DNA from: Candidatus Gastranaerophilales bacterium
GTDB lineage: Bacteria > Cyanobacteriota > Vampirovibrionia > Gastranaerophilales > Gastranaerophilaceae
Direction: 5' to 3'
NCBI GenBank assembly: GCA_944324395.1
Contig: CALUWC010000004.1
Location: forward strand, 62,001 to 126,000
Length of the DNA stretch: 64,000 bases
Part shown: positions 52,497-61,441 of the stretch, piece after piece
Layout of the letters: each line of letters begins with the position of its first letter
Numbering within the stretch: the stretch's first letter is position 1
Notes under the pieces: model-generated
Database searches by the model: none
Told to the model about the DNA's origin: nothing
Seen by the model: the letters and a program-made list of their open reading frames with translations, nothing else
Position numbers and translations under genes: made by a program

Positions 52497-53063
52497 TTAA
52501 CTCCTGCCGCCAAACCATTCCACCATAGGTCTGATTTCTCCGCAATCTAAATTGAAACTGTTTGCCAATTCGCTATTCAAAACTCTGTCTACTCTTAAAT
52601 TTACTTTGGGAATATCTTTTAAATTTAGAGTATTTGTTTTTTCATCATATACATCTGAATAATTTAAACCTTCATGCACACATTCAGGCAATCTGGCATA
52701 ACCTTTTATATCATCATAATAACAAACCCCGAATGTTCTGCAAATTATTCCGCGATATTCATAAACACTACATTCTCCATTTATTAAAAACGGGCATTTG
52801 TGTTCAAATCTTTCACCTTTAAACTCTTTTTTATCCATCAATAAGTTTCTGACATTTTGCTGAACAAGAATTTTTGTATTTTGAGGAAGATTTATATATC
52901 CCTGCGTCAAATATGCAAATTCCATTTGAGAATACGGATATTCACCTTTTTCACAACATTTTGAACAACCCTTTTTACAATGAATATAAGATTTTTGTTC
53001 TTCAAATAATGTATTTACTACTTTGTCAAATTCCTTCAAAAACTCTTTATAACGTTTTATCAA
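52497..53063 (-). CDS. YkgJ-family cysteine-cluster protein
   Basis: The start is TTG with GGAG seven bases upstream. The 188-residue protein has CKKGCSKCCEKGEYPYSQ near the N-terminus, then KCPFLINGECSVYEYRGIIC and RTFGVCYY: the Cys-rich pattern of the YkgJ (zinc/iron-chelating) family. Metal binding is expected; the reaction is not known. It follows the GT39 gene 14 bases downstream. Confidence 0.85.
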   Translation of the reverse strand: MIKRYKEFLKEFDKVVNTLFEEQKSYIHCKKGCSKCCEKGEYPYSQMEFAYLTQGYINLPQNTKILVQQNVRNLLMDKKEFKGERFEHKCPFLINGECSVYEYRGIICRTFGVCYYDDIKGYARLPECVHEGLNYSDVYDEKTNTLNLKDIPKVNLRVDRVLNSELANSFNLDCGEIRPMVEWFGGRS

Positions 53064-53077
53064 AATATTTCTCCAAA

Positions 53078-54802
53078 TTATTTTTTATTTTTTTCGCAAC
53101 CCTTTATCATTGTATAACGACGACCTTTTTTAATTATATCGAATTTTAATTCTTTACTTACTTTATCAAGAACTTTATTTTTTACAATAACTACATTGCC
53201 CCGTTTTTTTAAATCTTTTCTTATAGCTTTTATATCAACATCTTCAGGATTAAAATCAACTTTTTCATCATTATAAAAAAGAAGTGAATATTTTCTGTCC
53301 ATACCGTTTGCAGATATTGTATAATCATAATCTCTGGCATATTTTGCAAATTCTACAAGATCCTGCTGTCCGAATTTGTAATCAACTTCGAAAAATTCCT
53401 CTGTAGCAAATGCTGAAATAACAGTCATAAAAAGAACATAAAAGATGAATACACCCAAATATCTTTTATATTTTACAAATAACAAAGTACCAATACCAAA
53501 GACCAGCAAACAAATTATACTAAACCATCTGATTTCTGCAATATCATGATTTAACTGTGCTGGAAGATATAGGGGAGTAAACATAGCAGCAACCCCAAAT
53601 ACTACACAAAACCAGCCGAATATTTTGACAGATATATTTATAGGTTTTTCGTGTTTTTTCTTATCTACATAATCCATCCACATCAACCCTACTATGATAG
53701 ACAGAGGATAATATATCGGCAGAATATAAGTTACAAGTTTTGTACTTGATGCTGAAAAGAAAAACATAATCCAAAGAATAGTAACCCAGCATAATGCTAT
53801 TATCTTATGAGTATTATCTTGTTTTTCGAAGTCAAAATTCTCTATTTTTTCAATATAGTGCAATTTATTCCAATTCTTAATTTTATCAATAAATACAGCA
53901 ATCATTGAAAAAATCCAAGGTATAAATCCCCATAGAACAACCACAAAATAGTAATAAAACGGCTGTTTCCTGCCAATTTCATTGTGTGCAGTATTAAAAA
54001 ATCTTTCTATATGGTGCTTAACAATATATTCGTTGAAAAATAACGGATTATATTTATACAACATATAAATATGCCATGGCAAAACAATCAACAAAAACAG
54101 TATAATACCGGGAATCATATAAATGGGTTTAAAAATTTCTTTAAACTTTTTCGCCATAATAGCGGTAAAAAATACTGTTCCAAAAGGTACAATAAATCCG
54201 GGAACACCTTTTGCCATAACAGCTAAACCCGAAAAAAGATAAAAAGCCCACCAGAAATATTTTTTATGATGTTCTTTGCAAAAATAAACAGAAAAATAAG
54301 ATACCAGAGCAAGTCCTATATAAAAAGTTAATACAATATCCAGAATTGCATATCTTGCAAGCATAATAAATTCTAAAGATGTAGCAAGTATTAGCGAGGT
54401 AAAGACTCCAAATCTGCGATTTACAAAATATCTTGAAACAAAATAGACTATTAAAGAAAAAGAAAAACCGAGTAAAGCAACAGGAAATCGTGCAGTCCAT
54501 TCATTGATTTTTCCCCACAGGGCAAAAGATAAACATTCCTGCCAAAAATATAATGGAGGTTTTTCAAAGAAATAATGACCGTTTAAATATAAAGTCATAA
54601 AATCTTTTGAATGAAACATATCTCTAGCCATTGCAACATATCTGGTTTCATCAACATCCATCAAAGAATAAGTACCGATATCGTGAAAAAATATAAAATA
54701 AAAAATCAATGCCAGACCTAAAAATGTCAAAATATCAACATACTTATCAGCAAAATTGATTACTTTTTCCCACACGCTAAAAAATCTGTTCTTAAACTCC
54801 AT
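53078..54802 (-). CDS. GT39-family membrane glycosyltransferase (ArnT/PMT-like)
   Basis: The 574-residue integral membrane protein has about a dozen hydrophobic segments. The first luminal loop has DVDETRYVAMARDMFHSKDF, with the catalytic Asp-Glu pair typical of lipid-linked-sugar transferases. EKPPLYFWQ is the other ArnT/PMT hallmark. The C-terminal soluble tail (about 480-574) is charged. Such enzymes use polyprenyl-phosphate sugars to modify lipid A or proteins in the periplasm. Substrate not deducible. GAGAGGG precedes the ATG. Confidence 0.88.
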   Translation of the reverse strand: MEFKNRFFSVWEKVINFADKYVDILTFLGLALIFYFIFFHDIGTYSLMDVDETRYVAMARDMFHSKDFMTLYLNGHYFFEKPPLYFWQECLSFALWGKINEWTARFPVALLGFSFSLIVYFVSRYFVNRRFGVFTSLILATSLEFIMLARYAILDIVLTFYIGLALVSYFSVYFCKEHHKKYFWWAFYLFSGLAVMAKGVPGFIVPFGTVFFTAIMAKKFKEIFKPIYMIPGIILFLLIVLPWHIYMLYKYNPLFFNEYIVKHHIERFFNTAHNEIGRKQPFYYYFVVVLWGFIPWIFSMIAVFIDKIKNWNKLHYIEKIENFDFEKQDNTHKIIALCWVTILWIMFFFSASSTKLVTYILPIYYPLSIIVGLMWMDYVDKKKHEKPINISVKIFGWFCVVFGVAAMFTPLYLPAQLNHDIAEIRWFSIICLLVFGIGTLLFVKYKRYLGVFIFYVLFMTVISAFATEEFFEVDYKFGQQDLVEFAKYARDYDYTISANGMDRKYSLLFYNDEKVDFNPEDVDIKAIRKDLKKRGNVVIVKNKVLDKVSKELKFDIIKKGRRYTMIKGCEKNKK

Positions 54803-54869
54803 ATCCCTCTCCGGTTATCTTTGTTTTTTATTATAACACAAATATGAATATTATAGATGAAGAAAACTA

Positions 54870-55110
54870 TGTATAAAAACTGTATAAAAGTTTTAATTTT
54901 CTACATTATTTTTTTATTTAAAATTTATAAAAAAAGTTTTCTACAATTCGTACAAAAACTAACAACTTTTTCTACAAATTTTATACAACTTAAAATTATT
55001 ATATAATCATAGTTTCCAAAGTTTTCTACAAATATTTACAGCTTATTATCATGAAGTATTTTATTAATATAAATATATAAATATTATTGTTAATATTATA
55101 TTAGTTTCAA
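54870..55110. other. Candidate replication origin (oriC) with TTTTCTACA boxes
   Basis: Four identical TTTTCTACA sites in the same direction lie at 54897-54905, 54937-54945, 54968-54976 and 55022-55030. TTTTATACA variants lie at 54979 (plus) and at 54870 and 54881 (minus). A very AT-rich stretch follows (55040-55110), like an unwinding element. The cyanobacterial DnaA box is TTTTCCACA and the origin there often lies beside dnaN, which starts at 55872. Gene directions diverge around this spot, as expected at an origin. Confidence 0.6.
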
Positions 55111-55151
55111 AAAATAAGTCTTTTTAAAATTTTTATTTTTACATATTGGCT

Positions 55152-55634
55152 CTAATATCTAGACTCTTTATATGTAAAACCATATTTTACAAAGTCTGAA
55201 TTATCAGTTGTTATATTTGGATATTTTTTCTTAATCTCTTTTGCTAAAAGGACCAGACAAGCATCTTTGTCTTTACTATTACCGGAAAATGCATATCCGA
55301 CTACTTCTTTTTTACTTACATTATAAGAAAAAGAACATTTGGAATTTTTAAAAGTTTCGCTTATTTTCATATTTGATTTTTTACATTTTCCTTGATTATA
55401 CAGAGCTAAAGTTTTTCGATTTGTTTCTCTAATTTCTTGTATACAAGCTGTATAGGAGGATTTATAATTTTCTAAACCTTTACAGTCATTTTCATTTCCG
55501 ACTTTGCCAGGTACAATACCTAATATTGTATCATCAGAACCAGAACAATCGTATAATTGTTCGTATGTTGCTGCATATACTGTTGCAGATAAACTAAATA
55601 TTATTAATGCTGTAAAAATTAAAAGCTTTTTCAT
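55152..55634 (-). CDS. Secreted cysteine-containing hypothetical protein, 160 aa
   Basis: A signal peptide (KKLLIFTALIIFSLSATVYA, first 21 residues) is followed by a lysine-rich mature part with six cysteines (YDCSG, NDCKG, TACIQ, GKCKK, SKCSF, DACLV), which could form three disulfides. No family is recognised. It lies between the oriC candidate and dnaN, reading away from dnaN. Confidence 0.7.
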   Translation of the reverse strand: MKKLLIFTALIIFSLSATVYAATYEQLYDCSGSDDTILGIVPGKVGNENDCKGLENYKSSYTACIQEIRETNRKTLALYNQGKCKKSNMKISETFKNSKCSFSYNVSKKEVVGYAFSGNSKDKDACLVLLAKEIKKKYPNITTDNSDFVKYGFTYKESRY

Positions 55635-55806
55635 AAAAATTCACCTTTCTTAATACGAAAATATTATATAACCTTTTTTAGTTATTGTTATCGATATTCT
55701 GAAGTATTTTTACTAATAGTTGATATAAATGGTAATGTAAGCCACAAAATTTACATATTTAAATTTTCTTTAGTTGTGTATTTTTTGTAATATATAATTG
55801 ATTTTA

Positions 55807-55836
55807 TTGTATTTTTCGGTGTCTTTATTCTATAAT
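55807..55836 (+). promoter_or_regulatory. Promoter for dnaN
   Basis: TTGTAT (55807-55812) and TATAAT (55831-55836) are 18 bases apart, 35 bases before the dnaN ATG. The 231-base gap upstream (55635-55865) holds nothing else that I can support. Confidence 0.6.
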
Positions 55837-55871
55837 GATTGTAATAGAGATTTGATTAAGGAGTATTGGGT

Positions 55872-56993
55872 ATGAAATTCATCATAAGAAAAGAGGATTT
55901 ATATAACGGTATTAAAATTGTTGAACGTGCAACTTCTCAAAAAGCTGTACAGCCTGTTTTGTACAATATTTTGATTGAAGCTGTTAGTGATAATACGGTA
56001 AGACTTACCGCAACAGATTTAGTTTTAACTGTTATTACAACAGTCGATGCTCAGGTAGAACAGCCTGGAAAAATTACTCTTCCTGCCAGAAAATTGAATG
56101 AAATTGTTTCTAAATTGGGAAATGATTTGGTTACTGTTGAAATGGAAGAAGGTGAAACAAGTGTTAATATTACCTGCAACAAATCTAAATTTGATATAAT
56201 CGGTATTTCAGCAAATGAATTTCCTCCTGAAGTTTCTAATTATGAACTTGATGAATCAAAATGTTTTGATGTTGAATTAAAACCATTTTTAAAAGCTATC
56301 CGTCAAGCAGGTTTTGCTGCTGCAAGTTATGAAGTAAGTAATTTATTATCCGGTATTGTCTGTGATTTTTCTAACGGTATTTTAGAAATAGCATCAACAG
56401 ACGGTAACAGACTTGCCAGAGTCAGAGAAAAAATTAACAGTGATATTACAGAACAAACCCAGCTTATTATTCCTTCAAGAACATTGAATGAATTTATGAA
56501 AATGGGTGCGTTTATAGATGATGAAACTATAAAAATTTGCAAGGATAAATCTACAATAGTTTTGAAAACTGAAAAAACTTTGACTATTTCAAGACTTCTT
56601 GAAGGACAATTCCCTAAATATAACCAGTTGATACCTTCTGAAAGTCCAAAGCAGGCAATAGTTAATGTTTCTCAATTGATTGCCGCATTGGAAAGAGTTT
56701 CTGTAATGGTTAATGATAAAACAAGTATTGTAAAAATGCTCTTTGCTGATAATGAATTAACTCTTTCTGCAGATACTCCCGATTCTGGTAAATCTGAGGA
56801 TAAAATAGATATACAATATACTGCAGAAGAATTGTTAATTGCATTTAACTACAAATTTGTTTTAGATGCTTTAAGAATTATTGAAAGTGATGAAGTTATA
56901 ATAGGTTTGAATGCGAGCTTGTCTGCAACTGTTTTAAAACCAAACAGTGACGAAGATTTTATTTGTTTAATAATGCCTGTTCAAATAAGATAA
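55872..56993 (+). CDS. dnaN: DNA polymerase III sliding clamp, beta subunit
   Basis: The beta clamp encircles DNA and tethers polymerase III. The 373-residue protein has three similar clamp domains (about 1-120, 125-245, 250-373), with IRKEDLYNGIKIVERATSQK at the start, LVLTVITTVDAQVEQPG, TDGNRLARVREKI in domain 2 and the C-terminal IMPVQIR that ends most clamps (canonical MPMRL). I use the ATG at 55872, eight bases after AAGGAG; the in-frame TTG at 55866 is too close to it. Confidence 0.95.
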   Translation: MKFIIRKEDLYNGIKIVERATSQKAVQPVLYNILIEAVSDNTVRLTATDLVLTVITTVDAQVEQPGKITLPARKLNEIVSKLGNDLVTVEMEEGETSVNITCNKSKFDIIGISANEFPPEVSNYELDESKCFDVELKPFLKAIRQAGFAAASYEVSNLLSGIVCDFSNGILEIASTDGNRLARVREKINSDITEQTQLIIPSRTLNEFMKMGAFIDDETIKICKDKSTIVLKTEKTLTISRLLEGQFPKYNQLIPSESPKQAIVNVSQLIAALERVSVMVNDKTSIVKMLFADNELTLSADTPDSGKSEDKIDIQYTAEELLIAFNYKFVLDALRIIESDEVIIGLNASLSATVLKPNSDEDFICLIMPVQIR

Positions 56994-57059
56994 AATATTT
57001 ATAAAAAATATAGATACAGATTTTGAGAATATGTAAATATTCCCGGAAAGGAATGCGTT

Positions 57060-58097
57060 ATGGCGGTAACTATGGAAAAAGCTAATATTGATTGGAAAAA
57101 TTTAGGTTTTGGATATTATAAAACAGATGTAAGATTTGTTTCTGATTTTAAAGACGGCAAATGGGACGAAGGTCATTTAACTGCTGATGAAAATATTGTG
57201 TTAAATGAAAGTGCCGGAGTTTTGCAATATGCCCAAACATGTTTTGAAGGTATGAAAGCTTATACGACTGTAGATGGTCATGTTGTTGTTTTTAGACCGG
57301 ATTTAAATGCTCAAAGAATGTATGAAACAGCACTGCGTTTGGAAATGCCTCCTTATCCCGTAGAAAAATTTGTAAAAGCTGTAGAGCAAGTTGTAAAAGC
57401 TAATTTAAAATATGTTCCGCCGTACGGTACAGGTGCAACGTTGTATTTAAGACCTTTTATGTTTGGTTCAGCTCCTGTTATGGGAGTAAAACCATCAACA
57501 GAATATCAATTCAGAATTTTTGCTTCTCCGGTTGGACCATATTTCAAAGGCGGGGCAAAACCTATTACATTGAAAGTCAGTGATTTTGATAGAGCTGCTC
57601 CAAGAGGTACTGGACATGTTAAGGCTGGTTTAAATTATGCAATGAGTTTGCATGCAATAGTTTCTGCACACAAAGAAGGTTATGACGAAAACTTATATCC
57701 TGATGCAAAAACACGTACAAAAGTTGAAGAAACAGGCGGTGCTAATTTCTTCTTTGTAACCGGGGATAATAAAGTTATAACTCCAAAATCAGATTCTATT
57801 TTACCGTCAATAACTCGCAGATCCTTGATGTATGTTGCAAAAGAATACTTAGGCTTAGAAACCGAAGAAAGAGAAATTATGCTTGAAGAATTGAAAGATT
57901 TCAGCGAATGCGGTTTATGCGGTACAGCTGCTGTTATTTCTCCTGTTGGCAAAATAGTTGATCATGGCAAAGAAATATGTTTCCCGTCAGGAATGGAAGA
58001 AATGGGTCCTGTTTCTAAAAAATTATATGAAACATTAACAGGCATTCAATTTGGTAAGATAAAAGCACCAGACGGTTGGATAAGAGTTATTGAATAA
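57060..58097 (+). CDS. ilvE: Branched-chain amino acid aminotransferase
   Basis: IlvE does the last step of Leu, Ile and Val synthesis. The 345-residue class IV PLP enzyme has LQYAQTCFEGMKAYTTVDG, FRPDLNAQRM, the PLP lysine Lys188 in GTGHVKAGLNYAM, EETGGANFFFVT and CGLCGTAAVISPVG. The length and the CGTAAV segment match the long (BCAT type II-like) form. GGAAAGGAAT precedes the ATG. Confidence 0.95.
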   Translation: MAVTMEKANIDWKNLGFGYYKTDVRFVSDFKDGKWDEGHLTADENIVLNESAGVLQYAQTCFEGMKAYTTVDGHVVVFRPDLNAQRMYETALRLEMPPYPVEKFVKAVEQVVKANLKYVPPYGTGATLYLRPFMFGSAPVMGVKPSTEYQFRIFASPVGPYFKGGAKPITLKVSDFDRAAPRGTGHVKAGLNYAMSLHAIVSAHKEGYDENLYPDAKTRTKVEETGGANFFFVTGDNKVITPKSDSILPSITRRSLMYVAKEYLGLETEEREIMLEELKDFSECGLCGTAAVISPVGKIVDHGKEICFPSGMEEMGPVSKKLYETLTGIQFGKIKAPDGWIRVIE

Positions 58098-58119
58098 ATA
58101 ATTTAACTATTCTAAATAA

Positions 58120-58155
58120 AAAATCATGTTTTTAAATTTTAAAAACATGATTTTC
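58120..58155. terminator. Terminator between ilvE and emrB
   Basis: AAAATCATGTTTTTAA (from 58120) pairs with TTAAAAACATGATTTT (to 58155). It lies between convergent genes, with A/T tails on both sides, and can serve both. Confidence 0.8.
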
Positions 58156-58180
58156 TTTTATATAGAAGTTATATGGTTTA

Positions 58181-59752
58181 TTATGTTGTTTTACTTTTTT
58201 TGAATAATAACAACAGTGGGATTAATACAAGACATGCAAGTCCGAATATTCTGAAAGAGTCCATATAAGCCCATAGGCTTGATTGTTTCAATAGAGTGGC
58301 ATATTGTGAATATTGAGCCATATAATTAGCAACAGAAGCATGTGTATATTGAGAAAGCATTGCTGTTGTTGATTGAACTCTTTCAGTAAATGCAGGATTT
58401 AAGTCTGTTAATTTACCTACCATCATATATTGGTGAACCTGACTGAACCTTGTAAGCATTGTAGCAACAAGTGATGTTCCGATTGCACTCCCTATATTTT
58501 TCAACAGATTTTGTAAACCGCTGGCATTTGTCATTTGAAGGTTAGACAAAGTTTCAAGTGACAGATTTATGATAGGAACACCGGCAAGACCCATTCCCAA
58601 TCCCATAAAGTAATTAGGTATCATAATGTTTATATTTGATATCTGTAAATTTAAAAATCCAAAAACAAGACCTGCTCCGCCAAGAAAAGCTAAACCAAGA
58701 CAAACTAAAATACGTTTATCTACTTTATCTGCAATCAATGCACAGATTATCATTGCTGTCATACTGCCAAATCCTCTTGGCATCATTGAAAATCCGCTTA
58801 AAAATGCTGTATAGCCCATCATACTTTGCAAAAATTGCGGCAATATAGCTAAAGATGCATACAATACAGCTTGCATAACAACCTGTATAAAAGTACCTAT
58901 AACAAAATTTTTATCTTTAAAAACACTTAAATCAACTAAGGTATCTTTTCTGACAATTTGAGAAATAAAGAAACATATTCCGGAAACACAGGAAACTCCG
59001 AATAACCAGCATATCCATGTCGCATTGAACCAATCGGCATTGTTTCCTTTATCAAAGAATATTTGCAGACATAATAACCAGATTGTTAAAAAGAAAAATC
59101 CTAAACCATCCATTTTTACGCCTTTTTGTCTTTGAGCGTAAGGAGGATTAAATAATAATTTATGAGCAAGAATTGCTGCAATACAGCCAAACGGTACATT
59201 TATAAAAAATATCCATGGCCAGGACCAGTTATCGGTAATCCATCCGCCTAAGACAGGACCTGTAATTGGTGCAATGATTATACCCATACCAAAGACAGAC
59301 ATTGCCATTCCTCGTTTTTCTTTTGGAAAACTTTCCATCATAATAGCTTGAGATATTGGTAAAATTCCACCACCTCCAGCTCCTTGCAGAAATCTAAATA
59401 TTACCATTTCTCCAAGATTTCTTGCCATTCCGCAAAGCATTGAAGCTATTGTAAATAATAATATACTTATTACATAAAAGTTTTTTCTCCCCAGAAATTT
59501 AGAGAAAAATCCTACTGACGGAATAATTATACCGCTGGCAATTAAGTAACTTGTTAAAATCCATATACTTTCATCTCTTGTTGCAGAAAAGCTTCCTGCC
59601 ATATAAGGAAGTGCAACGTTTGCAATTGTACCGTCTATAACATATATAAATACTGCCAATAACGTTGGAACTGCAGATATCCATGGATTTTCGGGCAAAT
59701 ATTTATTTTCATCGTCCAATTGTGCAACATTTTCTTTTATTTCTTCTGACAT
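58181..59752 (-). CDS. emrB: MFS drug exporter, DHA2 family (EmrB/QacA)
   Basis: EmrB is the 14-helix inner-membrane proton antiporter of the EmrAB-TolC pump. From the ATG at 59752 (AGAGGGA upstream) the protein is 523 residues. It has VIDGTIANVALPYMAGSF in helix 1, the MFS loop SVGFFSKFLGRKNFY, RFLQGAGGGGILPISQAI (motif B-like) and GPVLGGWITDNWSW (motif C). A TTG 10 codons earlier is less likely. It is third in a marR-emrA-emrB operon. Confidence 0.93.
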   Translation of the reverse strand: MSEEIKENVAQLDDENKYLPENPWISAVPTLLAVFIYVIDGTIANVALPYMAGSFSATRDESIWILTSYLIASGIIIPSVGFFSKFLGRKNFYVISILLFTIASMLCGMARNLGEMVIFRFLQGAGGGGILPISQAIMMESFPKEKRGMAMSVFGMGIIIAPITGPVLGGWITDNWSWPWIFFINVPFGCIAAILAHKLLFNPPYAQRQKGVKMDGLGFFFLTIWLLCLQIFFDKGNNADWFNATWICWLFGVSCVSGICFFISQIVRKDTLVDLSVFKDKNFVIGTFIQVVMQAVLYASLAILPQFLQSMMGYTAFLSGFSMMPRGFGSMTAMIICALIADKVDKRILVCLGLAFLGGAGLVFGFLNLQISNINIMIPNYFMGLGMGLAGVPIINLSLETLSNLQMTNASGLQNLLKNIGSAIGTSLVATMLTRFSQVHQYMMVGKLTDLNPAFTERVQSTTAMLSQYTHASVANYMAQYSQYATLLKQSSLWAYMDSFRIFGLACLVLIPLLLLFKKSKTT

Positions 59753-59824
59753 TTTTCCCTCTTTATGAAAGAATACCGACAATATTATGCCGATATTCTT
59801 TTTTATAAACTGATAATATTTATA

Positions 59825-60844
59825 TTATTTTACTTTTACTTTTGGTACAACTGACATACCCGGAACTATATTATATTCTTCAGGATTGATTTTTTCTGTA
59901 AATACAATTTTAACAGGTATTCTTTGTACTATTTTAACGAAAGATCCTACAGCATTTTCAGGCGGGAACAAACTTGATTTAGCTCCTGATGCTCTTTGAA
60001 TACTGTCAACTTTTCCCTGAAATCTTTTATTAGGGTAAGTATCAACCTTTATTTCAACAGGCTGTCCCGGTTTCATGTATCTTAATTGATTTTCTTTAAA
60101 GTTTGCAACAACCCAGACTTCTTCCGGAACCAGAGTAAATAATGGTGAACCTGCAGAAACCCACATACCTTTTTCTACTCTTCTGGAAGATACAGTTCCT
60201 GATTGCGGAGCGTATATTTTTGTATAAGAAAGATCTAATGCTGCTTTATCTCTTGCTGCTTTTGCAGATCTTAAATTTGTATCGGCAACTGTTTGTCCGT
60301 CTTTATTGGAAAATAAAGCTTGTTCAGCCTGAGTTAAACCTGCCTGAGCATTATCATATTTTACTTGAGCTGCATCAAATGTTTGTTTTGAAACAGCACC
60401 TTGTTCATACAGGTTTCTGTATCTTTCCAAATCTCTTTTTGCCAAATCTATATTTGATTGTGCAGCAACCAAATTAGCTTGAGCATTTGACTGATCAAGT
60501 TTTATTTTTTCATAATTTGAATCAGCCTGTTCTAATTTTATTTTGTAATCATCATCATCAATAACAGCAATTAAATCACCGGCTTTAACATGCTGGTTAT
60601 CTGTAATATAAACTTCTTCAATTTGTCCTGAAATTCTTGGTGAAACATTTACTGTTGTTGTTTCAACATAAGCATCATCTGTTGATTGATAATGAAGTTC
60701 GTGAGCTACATATACTGCTACCAGCAAAACTACAATAACTCCAACGATAGCTGCAATTAGTCTTTTTACACCTTTTGGTTTTTCTTTTACTTCAGTATTT
60801 TCTTTATTTTCGGTGTTTTCAACATTTTGATTTTTTTCTTCCAT
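59825..60844 (-). CDS. emrA: Membrane-fusion (HlyD/EmrA) subunit of the efflux pump
   Basis: EmrA links EmrB to the outer-membrane channel. The protein has an acidic N-terminus, one membrane helix (LIAAIVGVIVVLLVAVYVAH), a biotinyl-lipoyl-like half ISGQIEEVYITDNQHVKAG, a long coiled coil (about 100-205, LEQADSNYEKIKLDQSNAQA) and the second lipoyl half LSYTKIYAPQSGTVSSR. I take the second ATG (60844) as start: AAGAGG lies eight bases before it but only two before the first ATG. Confidence 0.93.
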   Translation of the reverse strand: MEEKNQNVENTENKENTEVKEKPKGVKRLIAAIVGVIVVLLVAVYVAHELHYQSTDDAYVETTTVNVSPRISGQIEEVYITDNQHVKAGDLIAVIDDDDYKIKLEQADSNYEKIKLDQSNAQANLVAAQSNIDLAKRDLERYRNLYEQGAVSKQTFDAAQVKYDNAQAGLTQAEQALFSNKDGQTVADTNLRSAKAARDKAALDLSYTKIYAPQSGTVSSRRVEKGMWVSAGSPLFTLVPEEVWVVANFKENQLRYMKPGQPVEIKVDTYPNKRFQGKVDSIQRASGAKSSLFPPENAVGSFVKIVQRIPVKIVFTEKINPEEYNIVPGMSVVPKVKVK

Positions 60845-60859
60845 GTTCATAACCTCTTA

Positions 60860-61321
60860 CTATATTTTCATCGCTACTTCTTTTTCTAACGTTTCTCTAA
60901 ATTTTTTTAATGACAACATCAAAGTTTCTTTATCTTCATCTGAAAAAACTTTTGGAAGTTTTTCAATATGATTTTTTACAATCTCGGTAACATCCTTTGA
61001 AACTTTTTTACCTTCTTCTGTCAAAATCATCTTTCTGACAAGTCTGTTATTTTTTGTATCAACAAATCTTTCTACATAACCTTTTTCTTCTAAAGAATTT
61101 AAAATTCTTCCGGTATTTGGTCTGTCTTTAAGAATCAATTTTGCCAATTCTCTTTGACAAATACCATCATTTGCCTGTATAACATCCAGTGCTACAAATT
61201 CATCCATTGTTAACGGAATGTTTAAATTTTGAAACATTTGGATGCCTAAAGCTCTGCAATATTTTGCGGTTTGTTCAAGCTGGTAATATATAGAATCTGT
61301 ATAGTGTTCACATTTGTGCAT
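60860..61321 (-). CDS. MarR-family transcriptional regulator
   Basis: The 153-residue protein has the winged helix of MarR: MDEFVALDVIQANDGICQRE, LAKLILKDRPNTGRILNSLE, then EKGYVERFVDTKNNRLVRKM (the wing). N- and C-terminal helices would form the dimer. It heads the emrA-emrB operon and is divergent from the outer-membrane gene at 61442. An inverted repeat in the shared promoter (61363-61378) is its probable site. Small phenolic or drug ligands are usual for this family. Confidence 0.92.
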   Translation of the reverse strand: MHKCEHYTDSIYYQLEQTAKYCRALGIQMFQNLNIPLTMDEFVALDVIQANDGICQRELAKLILKDRPNTGRILNSLEEKGYVERFVDTKNNRLVRKMILTEEGKKVSKDVTEIVKNHIEKLPKVFSDEDKETLMLSLKKFRETLEKEVAMKI

Positions 61322-61362
61322 AGATTTGTATTAATATTTTTCTTTATGTTGTAAAAATAATG

Positions 61363-61378
61363 TGTTGCATTTGCAACA
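61363..61378. promoter_or_regulatory. Inverted repeat, probable MarR operator
   Basis: TGTTGCA-TT-TGCAACA is a perfect 16-base inverted repeat lying 42 bases before marR and 64 before the outer-membrane gene. It fits the size of MarR operators, which are 16-20 bp. It would let one repressor control both divergent pump transcripts. Confidence 0.6.
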
Positions 61379-61441
61379 ATATTATGTTATCATACTGATA
61401 TATAAAATGCAAGTAATTAATTTTAAAGAGGATATAAAACA

